NCBI RefSeq assembly: GCF_036195325.1
Contig: NZ_CP108101.1
Span: 372,001 to 436,000 of the forward strand
Direction: 5' to 3'
From: Streptomyces sp. NBC_00234
GTDB lineage: Bacteria; Actinomycetota; Actinomycetes; Streptomycetales; Streptomycetaceae
Length of the DNA: 64,000 bases
Shown here in pieces: positions 38,636-46,859 of this stretch. The translations under genes and the position numbers were made by a program. The notes under the pieces are model-generated. The model worked only from the letters and a program-made list of their open reading frames with translations, did no database searches and had not been told where the DNA came from. Numbering within the stretch: the stretch's first letter is position 1; every line of letters starts with the position of its first letter.

Positions 38636-40621
38636 TTGCTGCTGTCGGCGACCCCGCCACCCGGAGCGCGCCCCGCCCAGGAGACCCGGCTGTACGAGGA
38701 GGCGGCCCGTCATCACGGGCTGACCCCTCCCCGTACCCACCCCCTGGCCAGCATCACCTGGCTGGGTCCGGCGGCCTCCAACCCGGCGCTCGCCTACCGG
38801 GTCGGCGGCGACCGGGCCCATCTGACGGAGAGCATCCGCTGGATCGAGGCGGCGGTCAGGCTGCCGCACTGGGGCAAGGCCCATATGCCCGACCACGATC
38901 TGGACGCGGGCTGGCTGCTGCACCATCTGTCGCTCGTCCACCGGTGGATCGGCGACGACCTGCCGGACGGGCTGCGGGCGCTGCTGCGGTACAAGCTGCT
39001 GCTCCAGGGCCGGCGGATGTACGAGTTCGCGGTGGCGAGCGAGGGCCGCTGGTGGTCGTCCTCGTACTGGCAGAACCACAACTGGATCTGTTACGCGGGT
39101 CTGGCGACGGCCGGTTACGTGCTGGGCAAGGAGGAGTGGACCGAGCGTGCCAAGGACAACCTCGGCCGGGTCCTGGACCTGATGCCCGAGGACGGCTCGC
39201 ACGCCGAGGGCGTCGTGTACTGGCGCTACGGGGTCCCGTTCCTGGCGGCCCACCTGGACCTCCTCCAGGAGGCCGAGGGCATCGACTGGTGGGGGCGGGG
39301 CGGTTTCCTCTCCCGGACCTTCCGCTACCGGCTCCACCAGACGGCTCCTGGCTTCGCCTTCAACATCGACCACGGCGACTGTCACGACCGGCGCAGCGGC
39401 CACAGTGCCGGGCTCTACTACCGTCTGGCCGCGCAGTACGGCATCGGCGAGGCCCAGTGGATGGGTGATCTGGCCTCGGGCGAACTGCTCTGGCAGGAAG
39501 CGGCCGAGAGCGGTGTGCGGCCGGGAATCCTGCCGGAGGCGTATCTGGAGTACCTCTGGTACGACCCGGCGGTGCAGGCCGTGCGGCCCACCGAGACCCG
39601 GGCGTTCTTCCCGGATCTGGGGCTGCTCGCGGCCAGGACCGGCTGGGACGCGGACGCCACGCTCGTCTCGTTCAAGGCGAGTCCCGGCGGCGGTCACAAG
39701 GCGTGGGAGACCGCGGAGAAGCACCGCGCGGAGCTGGGCTGGGAGACCCTGAACCAGGGTCACCACCACCCGGATTCGGGTTCCTTCGTGCTGGTCTCGC
39801 AGGGCGCGTTCCTCGCGGTCGACGAGGGCTACAGCAACCGCAAGCGGGCCTCCCACCACAATCTGCTCCTGGTGGACGGCCAGGGGTACGCCGACGAGGA
39901 CCGCTACCACGTCTACAAGGACATCCCGTTCGAGCGGCAGGCCCGCCAGCGCGATGTGCTGGTGGACGCCGGGAGCGGGTGGGCGCACTCCACCGCGGAG
40001 ATCGCCGCGATGTACGAGGAGGGTCTGGGGGTCCGGCGCCTCGACCGTTCCCTGGTGTTCACCCCGGCCGGGCGGCTGGTGCTGCTCGATCTCGCCGAGG
40101 CGGTCGAGGGGCGGGAGTGGACGTTCCTGCTCCAGACCGACCGGCCGACCGAGGCACGGCCGGACGGCACCCGGCTGATCCGCTCGGGCAACGCCGTGGC
40201 CGTGGTGCGGCAGTTCGCACCGCCCGGCGGGACGGTGTCGTCCGGGGTCACCGAGGTGGAGGCCAACCCGACGTCCAGCACGCCGGAGCTGCGCCTGACC
40301 CGCACGCTGCACACGCTGCGTGCGACGACGGTCCGGTCGTCCGAAGGCCACTTCCTCACCACGATCACCCCCGGTGCGTCGTGCCGGGCCGAACAGGCCG
40401 ACTGCTCGGAGGGACACGGCGTCACCTTCGAGGACGGGGAGGAGACCGTGCTGCTGTCCCCCGTCGCACGCCGTATCCGCACCGGCACGGTCGAGGCCGA
40501 CGCGGCGGCCGTGCTGCTCACCGCGACCGGTGCCCCCTACGTCGTGGGGGCCACACGTCTGGCGCTGAACGGCCGGGTACTTCTCGACGTCCCGGAGCCG
40601 TACACAGGAAAGGTCGGCTGA
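38636..40621 (+). CDS. heparinase II/III-like protein 2 (putative oligouronate lyase)
   Basis: A 661-residue cytoplasmic protein starting at TTG with GGAGGG seven bases upstream, four bases after the previous stop. The toroid half has the hallmark YWQNHNWICYAGLATAG and HAEGVVYWRYG; the beta half has HHHPDSGSFVLVSQGAFLAVDEGYSNRKRASHHN. The QNHNW and HHHPDSGSF signatures are typical of heparinase II and PL15/PL21-like lyases of uronate oligomers. It probably cleaves a different linkage from its neighbour. Confidence 0.88.
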   Translation: MLLSATPPPGARPAQETRLYEEAARHHGLTPPRTHPLASITWLGPAASNPALAYRVGGDRAHLTESIRWIEAAVRLPHWGKAHMPDHDLDAGWLLHHLSLVHRWIGDDLPDGLRALLRYKLLLQGRRMYEFAVASEGRWWSSSYWQNHNWICYAGLATAGYVLGKEEWTERAKDNLGRVLDLMPEDGSHAEGVVYWRYGVPFLAAHLDLLQEAEGIDWWGRGGFLSRTFRYRLHQTAPGFAFNIDHGDCHDRRSGHSAGLYYRLAAQYGIGEAQWMGDLASGELLWQEAAESGVRPGILPEAYLEYLWYDPAVQAVRPTETRAFFPDLGLLAARTGWDADATLVSFKASPGGGHKAWETAEKHRAELGWETLNQGHHHPDSGSFVLVSQGAFLAVDEGYSNRKRASHHNLLLVDGQGYADEDRYHVYKDIPFERQARQRDVLVDAGSGWAHSTAEIAAMYEEGLGVRRLDRSLVFTPAGRLVLLDLAEAVEGREWTFLLQTDRPTEARPDGTRLIRSGNAVAVVRQFAPPGGTVSSGVTEVEANPTSSTPELRLTRTLHTLRATTVRSSEGHFLTTITPGASCRAEQADCSEGHGVTFEDGEETVLLSPVARRIRTGTVEADAAAVLLTATGAPYVVGATRLALNGRVLLDVPEPYTGKVG

Positions 40622-40625
40622 AACC

Positions 40626-41228
40626 ATGCAGGCAACCCTCTCGTCCGGCTGGCCGACGCTCCTGCGGCGGCTGGAGTTCGTGGCCTACCCGGCCGCCGCG
40701 GGCGCCGCGTTCGCGGTGCTGTCGCTGGGGGTGGTGACCTGGCTGCCGGCGCTCGCCGCGATGGGCCATGCCCTCCAGCGGTGGCGCGAGGAGGGGGACA
40801 GCCGCTGCTTCACGAACGCGCTCTCCGCGTTCCCCGGGTACTGGCGGGCGCTGTGGCGGCACGGACTGCTGTCCACCGTCGCGTCGGCCGTCCTCGCGGC
40901 CAACATCGTTCATCTGCTGGGCCGTTCCGAGCCGTGGACGTTCATGGTGCTCGCCGCGCAGGTGGGCATCGCCGCCGCGCTCGTCATCCACCATGTGGCG
41001 CTCGCCGCCCAGGCCGGTCTGGCGCCGGAGGGCTCGGTCCGTTCCTGGTCGCTCGGCGCGCTGTCGCTGGGCTTCGGATCGGCGGCCCGTGGAACCGCTC
41101 TGCTCGGCGCGGTGGTCTCCGCCGTGCTGCTCTCGCTCGTCGTACCGCTGGGGCCTCTGCTTCTCGGCCCCAGCATCCCCGTACTGCTCGCTCTGTCCTT
41201 CGCAGATCCCAGGAGGCACACCCCATGA
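40626..41228 (+). CDS. DUF624 (YesL-like) membrane protein
   Basis: A 200-residue protein with about five hydrophobic segments (from FVAYPAAAGAAFAVLSLGVVTWLPALAAMG to LSLVVPLGPLLLGPSIPVLLAL). Small DUF624/YesL proteins occur in rhamnogalacturonan and other pectin or uronate loci of Bacillus and relatives next to CUT1 ABC genes, with no known activity. Here it is inserted between the lyases and the secreted beta-helix protein. Its stop overlaps the next start by four bases. Confidence 0.75.
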   Translation: MQATLSSGWPTLLRRLEFVAYPAAAGAAFAVLSLGVVTWLPALAAMGHALQRWREEGDSRCFTNALSAFPGYWRALWRHGLLSTVASAVLAANIVHLLGRSEPWTFMVLAAQVGIAAALVIHHVALAAQAGLAPEGSVRSWSLGALSLGFGSAARGTALLGAVVSAVLLSLVVPLGPLLLGPSIPVLLALSFADPRRHTP

Positions 41229-42307
41229 GGCATCACTCGCTCACCGTTCTCACCGCCGCGCTGGCCGCGGGCATCGCGCCGCTCGCCTTTCCCGTCCCCT
41301 CGGTCGCGGCCGAGGCGGCCACCTCGTACTACGTCGCGCCGTCCGGCAGCGACGCCAACGCCGGTACGTCGGCGGGTGCCCCGTTCGCCACGATCCAGAA
41401 GGCCATGGACGTGGCCCCGACGGGTGCGGTGGTGAACCTCGCGGCGGGAACGTACCGCCAGGACGTGGTGACCAAGCGCGCCGGGGTCACGCTCACCGGC
41501 CCGTCGAACGCGATCGTCAAGGGCGCCGGCGACGCCCGGATCATTCAGGTCCAGCACGACTCGACGACGCTGAGCGGCTTCACCGTGGACGGGCTGCACG
41601 GCTCGTCGACCGACGTCTCGGGCTACCGCCTGAAGCTCATTTATGTCATGAGCACGACTCCCGGTAACGGGGTGGGGGCCCTGCACATCACGGGCATGAC
41701 GCTCAAGAACGCCGCCGACGAATGCCTCCGGCTGCGCTACCTCGTCACCGGCGCCGAGGTGAACGACAACACCATCACCAACTGCGGGGTCGCCGACTTC
41801 AAGTTCGCCGGGGGCGGCAAGAACGGCGAGGGCATCTACCTCGGTACGGCGCCCGAACAGCAGGGCGCCAACGGGGCCCCGGACGCGGCGGCCGACATCA
41901 GCCGGAACAACCGCATCCACCACAACACCATCGCCACCCAGGGCAACGAGTGTGTCGACGTCAAGGAGAACTCGACCAACAACTACGTCGAGTACAACGA
42001 CTGCAGCGGCCAGAAGGACGCCAGCTCGGGCGGGCTCGACGCGCGTGGCAGCGGCAACATCTTCCGCTACAACACCGTGCACGACAACGTCGGCGCCGGT
42101 ATCCGGCTCGGCGGTGACACCGCCACCGACGGCATCGACACCAGCGTCTACGGCAACACCATCACGGGCAACGCCGGGGGCGGCATCAAGTTCATGCGCA
42201 CCCCGCAGGGCCCGGTGTGCACCAACACGATGAGCGGCAACACCGGCGGCAACGCGGTGGGGACGTACGCGAGCGAGTACGACCCGACCGGTGCGTGCCC
42301 GCAGTGA
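41225..42307 (+). CDS. secreted right-handed parallel beta-helix protein (putative lyase or polysaccharide-binding)
   Basis: A 360-residue exported protein. A signal peptide (about 1-32) leads to the DUF1565-like entry SYYVAPSGSDANAGTSAGAPFATIQKAMD, followed by parallel beta-helix coils (NNRIHHNTI, NNYVEYNDC, NIFRYNTVHDNVGAGIRLGG, SVYGNTITGNAGGGIKF). Proteins of this fold include polysaccharide lyase families 1, 6 and 9. No catalytic residues can be assigned with confidence. The start overlaps the DUF624 stop (ATGA), with AGGAGG ten bases upstream. Confidence 0.88.
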   Translation: MRHHSLTVLTAALAAGIAPLAFPVPSVAAEAATSYYVAPSGSDANAGTSAGAPFATIQKAMDVAPTGAVVNLAAGTYRQDVVTKRAGVTLTGPSNAIVKGAGDARIIQVQHDSTTLSGFTVDGLHGSSTDVSGYRLKLIYVMSTTPGNGVGALHITGMTLKNAADECLRLRYLVTGAEVNDNTITNCGVADFKFAGGGKNGEGIYLGTAPEQQGANGAPDAAADISRNNRIHHNTIATQGNECVDVKENSTNNYVEYNDCSGQKDASSGGLDARGSGNIFRYNTVHDNVGAGIRLGGDTATDGIDTSVYGNTITGNAGGGIKFMRTPQGPVCTNTMSGNTGGNAVGTYASEYDPTGACPQ

Positions 42308-43458
42308 ACGGCCGGAGACCCGCGAGACGCGGGATTCTGACGGCGGCGGCGGGAATGGCCGGCGTGGCGGCGGTGGCCGTGGCCGCCCCCGGCGCACAGG
42401 CGGCCGAGCGTTCCGGGGCGGCCGCCTCGCGCTGGACCACGTCCTGGGCAACCGCCCAGACCGCGCCGACGGCCACCGACACGGTGGCGAGCGCGGGTCT
42501 GACCGACGGCGTCCACACGGCGGCCGTCCGGCTGACCGCGGGCGGGCAGGTGCGGCTGCGGTACGGGAACGCGTTCGGCGCCGTGCCGATCCTCGTCGGT
42601 CCGGTCACGGCCGACGGGCGGCCCGTGACCTTCGGCGGTCTGCCGCAGGCGTGGCTGGCCGCGGGCGCCTCGCTGACCAGCGACACCGTCGAGGGACTGC
42701 GGCTCCCCGACCGGGCGAAGCTCACCGTGGAGACACGGCTGCCCGGGCCCACCGGGCCGCTGTCCTTCCACCGCAACACGCACGCCTCGCACACGGTCGA
42801 CGGGGTGCGCACCACCTCCGTGTTCCTGCTGAACGGCGTCGAGACGACGGGCGCCGCAGGGCCGGTGCTCGCCGTGCTCGGCGACTCCATCGCCGAGGGC
42901 GTGGGCACCCCGGACGACGCCGATCAGCGCTGGCCCGACCAGCTGGCCGCCCGGCTTCCCGGCTCGGCGGTCGCCAACCTCGGGATCAGCGGCAACCGGC
43001 TGCTGCTGAACGACGCCCGGTTCGGGCCGGGCGGACAGGCCCGCTTCGACCGGGACGTCCTCTCGCTGCCGGGGCTGCGGACCGTCCTCGTACACCTGGG
43101 CATCAACGACCTCCAGCAGCCGCCCAGCCAGACCGACCCGGCGCTCGTCCTGGCCGGCTACCGCCAACTGGTGCTGCGCGCCCACGGCGCGGGGCTGCGG
43201 ATCGTCGGCTCCACCATCGCCCCGTTCGAGGGGTGGATCCGCTGGACGCCGGAGCTCGAGACGGTCCGGCAGCAGATCAACCGTGTCGTGCGCACCGGCG
43301 GGGTCTTCGACGCCCTCGCGGACTTCGACGCCGCGCTGCGCGACACCTCCCGGCCCTCACGCATGCTGCCCGCGTACGACAGCGGCGACGGTCTGCATCC
43401 CAACCCCTCCGGTCATGCCGCGCTCGCCGCGGCCGTCGACCGCCGACACCTCCTGTGA
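42304..43458 (+). CDS. secreted SGNH/GDSL esterase
   Basis: A 384-residue exported hydrolase starting at GTG, overlapping the previous stop (GTGA). Residues 1-34 form a signal peptide. A beta-rich N-terminal region (ASRWTTSWATAQ... to about 185) precedes the SGNH domain: GDSIAEG with Ser195, NLGISGNRLL, VHLGINDLQQ, and DGLHPN with the Asp-His pair. The architecture matches Streptomyces lipase/esterases that remove acetyl groups from polysaccharides. In this operon it likely deacetylates the polymer before lyase attack. Confidence 0.9.
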   Translation: MNGRRPARRGILTAAAGMAGVAAVAVAAPGAQAAERSGAAASRWTTSWATAQTAPTATDTVASAGLTDGVHTAAVRLTAGGQVRLRYGNAFGAVPILVGPVTADGRPVTFGGLPQAWLAAGASLTSDTVEGLRLPDRAKLTVETRLPGPTGPLSFHRNTHASHTVDGVRTTSVFLLNGVETTGAAGPVLAVLGDSIAEGVGTPDDADQRWPDQLAARLPGSAVANLGISGNRLLLNDARFGPGGQARFDRDVLSLPGLRTVLVHLGINDLQQPPSQTDPALVLAGYRQLVLRAHGAGLRIVGSTIAPFEGWIRWTPELETVRQQINRVVRTGGVFDALADFDAALRDTSRPSRMLPAYDSGDGLHPNPSGHAALAAAVDRRHLL

Positions 43459-43469
43459 AGGCACCGATC

Positions 43470-45863
43470 ATGAACCCAGGCACCACCCGGCGTACCGTCC
43501 TGGCCACGGCAGCCGCGCTCGGCGCGGCCGTCGCCCTGCCCCTGTCCCTCTCCGCGGGCACCGCACACGCCTCCGCGGGCGACGCCGCCGCGCTGCGCGG
43601 TCGCTGGCACACCCTGCTCACCGGCGGCCCCGGACTCGACCTGGCCGACGAGCGGATCGCCGCGGCCGTCGCCCGGATCGGCAGGGCCGCGACCACCGCG
43701 GCGAAGGGCCTCGACCCGACCGCCACCGGCGGCCTGTTCCCCGACCTGACCAGCACCACGCTCTCCAACCACGTCACGACGTCCTTCAAGCGGCTCGCCA
43801 CGATCGCGACCGCGTGGGCCGTCCCCGGCACCCCGCAGTACGGCGACACCGCCCTGCGCGATCTGCTGCTCGGCGGGATCGACTGGATGCTGACGAACCG
43901 TTACGGTCCCGGGCACACCCGCTTCGACAACGACTGGGACTGGGAGATCGGCTCGGCCCTCGCGCTCAGCGACGCCACGGTGCTCCTGTACGACACCCTC
44001 GGCACGGAGCGGCTGACCCGGATCACGACGGCCGTGCTCCACTACACGCCCGACCCCAACCTGTGGCGCGCCGACCGGCAGATCGCCACCGGCGCCAACC
44101 GGGTGTGGATCTCCACCGTGGTCGCCGTCAACGCGGTGCTGCGCGACGACGGCGACGCCCTGGCCCGGGTCCGTGACGCTCTTTCGGACGTCGAGGGTTC
44201 GGGGGCCAACAGTGTCCTGGCCTTCAACGACGCGAGCGCCGCGGCAGCGGGCACGGGCGAGGGGTTCTACTCCGACGGCTCGTTCCTCCAGCACTACAAG
44301 CACCCGTACACCGGCGGCTACGGCAAGGAGCTGCTGAACAACCTCTCCCGGCTGCTGAACCTGCTGGCCGGTACGGAGTGGACGGTCACCGACCCCGATC
44401 TCGACAACGTACGCGTCTGGGTGGACGAGGGCTTCGACCCGCTGCTCGCCCGGGGGGATGTGCTGGCATCGGTGTGCGGACGGGAGATCGCCCGCCCCAG
44501 CAAGCAGGGCCACGCCTCGGCCCAGACGGTCATCGAGGCGGTGCTGCGGCTGATCCCGGGCTTCCCCGGTGAGACCGCCGAGCGCTTCACGGCCCTGGTC
44601 AAGCAGTGGATCGCCGAGGACACCTACCGGGACTTCCTCGCCGTCACCGACCTCGCCTCGCTCGTCGCCGCACGTCAGGTCATCGGCTCCGCGGTCCCCG
44701 CGCGCGGCCCGCTGGTCGCGCACAAGCAGCACCCCCGGATGGACAAGGCGGCGCACCACCGCCCCTCGTTCGCCCTCGGCATCTCCGCGTACTCCACCCG
44801 GATCTACAACTACGAGTCGATCCAGAACGAGAACCTGCACGGCTGGCACCTCTCCGACGGCATGGTGCTGCTGCACACGGACGACCTCGGGCACTACAGC
44901 GAGGACTACTGGCCGACCGTCGACCCGACGCGGCTGCCCGGCACCACCGTCCTCGCCGGCCGGCCCGCGGACGCGGCCGGACAGCGCACCACCAGCACGG
45001 CGGACTGGGCGGGCGGCGCGGCGCTGCCCGGGACGACACTCGGCGCGTACGGCATGGAGCTGCGGGCGTACGGCAGTTCGCTGCGCGCCCTGAAGAGCTG
45101 GTTCTGCCTGGACGACGTCATCGCGTGCGTGGGCTCCGGCATCACCGCGGACGCCGGGACGGCCGAGACGGTCGTCGAGAACCGCAAGCTGCGCGACCCG
45201 GCGGCGGCGCTCCTCGTCAACGGCACGGCGGCACCCTCCGGTGCGGGCTGGTCGGCCCAGCTGGACAAGGTCCGCTGGCTGCACCTCGCCGGTACCGGAG
45301 GCTACGTCTTCCCCGAAACGGTCACGCTCAAGGGTCTCCGCGAGGACCGCACCGCGACCTGGCGGGAGATCAACCTCAAGTACGGCACGGACACACCGGT
45401 CACCCGCCCCTATCTGACGCTGTGGCAGGACCACGGGACGGCGCCGGCCGGAGCGGACTACTTCTGGCTCCAGGCACCGGCCGCCTCCGCCGAGCGCACG
45501 CGGCTGTGGTCGGCCGCCCCGCCGGTGAAGCTGGTGGCGCGGACCACCGCCGTGCACGCGGTGCGCCGCTGCGCGGACGGGCTCCTGGCCGCCAACTTCT
45601 GGGCCGCGGGTGCGGCGCAGGAGCTGACGGCCGACGGGCCGGCCTCGGTCCTGGTGCGCCCGGAAGGGAAGACCGTGACGGTCTCCCTGTCCGATCCGAC
45701 GCAGCTGCGGTCCGCCGTCACCGTCGAGCTGGCGGGCCGTTTCACGCTCGCCTCCGCGGACCCGGGCGTGAGCGTCGTGCCCGTCACGAACGGCATCCGG
45801 ATCACCGCCGACACCGCGGGCCGGTTCGGCTCGACTCTCAACCTCACCCTGAAGAGGAGCTAG
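43470..45863 (+). CDS. secreted polysaccharide lyase family 8 (hyaluronate/chondroitin/xanthan lyase-like)
   Basis: A 797-residue exported lyase. The Tat-type leader TRRTVLATAAALGAAVALPLSL ends near residue 36. The alpha/alpha toroid (about 40-370) carries catalytic Asn210 (TGANRVW), His275 (DGSFLQH) and Tyr284 (YTGGYG), spaced as in pneumococcal hyaluronate lyase (Asn349, His399, Tyr408). The central beta-sandwich includes NYESIQNENLHGWHLSDGM. PL8 enzymes split beta-1,4 links to uronic acid by elimination, giving unsaturated oligosaccharides. It is the key extracellular depolymerase of the locus; which polymer it cuts is not decided. Confidence 0.95.
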   Translation: MNPGTTRRTVLATAAALGAAVALPLSLSAGTAHASAGDAAALRGRWHTLLTGGPGLDLADERIAAAVARIGRAATTAAKGLDPTATGGLFPDLTSTTLSNHVTTSFKRLATIATAWAVPGTPQYGDTALRDLLLGGIDWMLTNRYGPGHTRFDNDWDWEIGSALALSDATVLLYDTLGTERLTRITTAVLHYTPDPNLWRADRQIATGANRVWISTVVAVNAVLRDDGDALARVRDALSDVEGSGANSVLAFNDASAAAAGTGEGFYSDGSFLQHYKHPYTGGYGKELLNNLSRLLNLLAGTEWTVTDPDLDNVRVWVDEGFDPLLARGDVLASVCGREIARPSKQGHASAQTVIEAVLRLIPGFPGETAERFTALVKQWIAEDTYRDFLAVTDLASLVAARQVIGSAVPARGPLVAHKQHPRMDKAAHHRPSFALGISAYSTRIYNYESIQNENLHGWHLSDGMVLLHTDDLGHYSEDYWPTVDPTRLPGTTVLAGRPADAAGQRTTSTADWAGGAALPGTTLGAYGMELRAYGSSLRALKSWFCLDDVIACVGSGITADAGTAETVVENRKLRDPAAALLVNGTAAPSGAGWSAQLDKVRWLHLAGTGGYVFPETVTLKGLREDRTATWREINLKYGTDTPVTRPYLTLWQDHGTAPAGADYFWLQAPAASAERTRLWSAAPPVKLVARTTAVHAVRRCADGLLAANFWAAGAAQELTADGPASVLVRPEGKTVTVSLSDPTQLRSAVTVELAGRFTLASADPGVSVVPVTNGIRITADTAGRFGSTLNLTLKRS

Positions 45864-45867
45864 ACAC

Positions 45868-46842
45868 TTGCTGTTCGACATGCCCCTGGAGCGGCTGCGC
45901 GAGTACCGGCCGGAACCGGAGGAACCGGCCGACTTCGATGCCTTCTGGGAGAAGACCCTCACCGAGACGGCACTGCACGACCTGGACGCCAGGTTCGTCC
46001 CGTACGACGCCGGACTCGCGACCGTCGACGTCTTCGACGTGACGTTCCGCGGGTGGGGCGGCCAGCCGGTGAAGGCATGGCTGATGCTGCCGCGCGTGCG
46101 CACGGGCCCGCTGCCCGCCGTCGTGCAGTACATCGGCTACAACGGCGGCCGTGGCATCCCGTACTCCTGGCTGACCTGGAGCTCGCTCGGGTACGCCCAC
46201 CTCATCATGGACAACCGGGGTCAGGGCGGCGGCGGCAAGAACACCGCGGACACCCCGGACATCTATCCGGAAGGCCACGGCTCGTCGTCCCCGGGATTCC
46301 TCACCCGCGGGATCGAGGACCCGTACCGGCACTACTACCGCCGGCTCATCACCGACGCGGTGCGGGCCGTGGACGCGGCGAAGGCCCACGAGGCCGTCGA
46401 CGCCTCACGGGTCGCGGTCCTCGGCGGCAGTCAGGGCGGCGGGCTCGTGCTCGCCGTCGCCGGGCTCAGGGACGACCTGGCGGCGGCCGTCGCCGACGTG
46501 CCGTTCCTGTGCCACTTCAGGCGCGGTTCGCAGATCACGGACGCGGGACCGTACTGGGAGGTCGCCCGCTGGCTCTCCGGCAACCGCTTCCGGGTCGAGG
46601 AGGCGATGGAGACCCTGTCGTACTTCGACGGCGTCAACTTCGCGGCGCGGGCGACCGTCCCCGCATGGTTCTCGGTCGGGCTGATGGACAAGATCTGCCC
46701 GTCGTCGACGGTGTTCGCCGCCTACCACCGGTATGCGGGGCCCGCCGAGATCGAGGTGTTCGCGTACAACGGCCACGAGGGCGGCGCGGAGTACGACCTG
46801 CCGCGCAAGATGGCGGCCCTGCGCGGGGCGTTCGGCCTCTAG
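45868..46842 (+). CDS. acetyl-xylan/cephalosporin-C-type deacetylase (CE7)
   Basis: A 324-residue cytoplasmic esterase starting at TTG with GAGGAG ten bases upstream. CE7 hallmarks are complete: RGQG (117-120), nucleophile GGSQGG with Ser188, Asp274 (GLMDKICP) and His303 (NGHEGG). CE7 enzymes deacetylate short, imported acetylated oligosaccharides. Being last in the operon and without a signal peptide, it would complete deacetylation inside the cell. Confidence 0.95.
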   Translation: MLFDMPLERLREYRPEPEEPADFDAFWEKTLTETALHDLDARFVPYDAGLATVDVFDVTFRGWGGQPVKAWLMLPRVRTGPLPAVVQYIGYNGGRGIPYSWLTWSSLGYAHLIMDNRGQGGGGKNTADTPDIYPEGHGSSSPGFLTRGIEDPYRHYYRRLITDAVRAVDAAKAHEAVDASRVAVLGGSQGGGLVLAVAGLRDDLAAAVADVPFLCHFRRGSQITDAGPYWEVARWLSGNRFRVEEAMETLSYFDGVNFAARATVPAWFSVGLMDKICPSSTVFAAYHRYAGPAEIEVFAYNGHEGGAEYDLPRKMAALRGAFGL

Positions 46843-46859
46843 GTCGACTCAGGCGGGTG

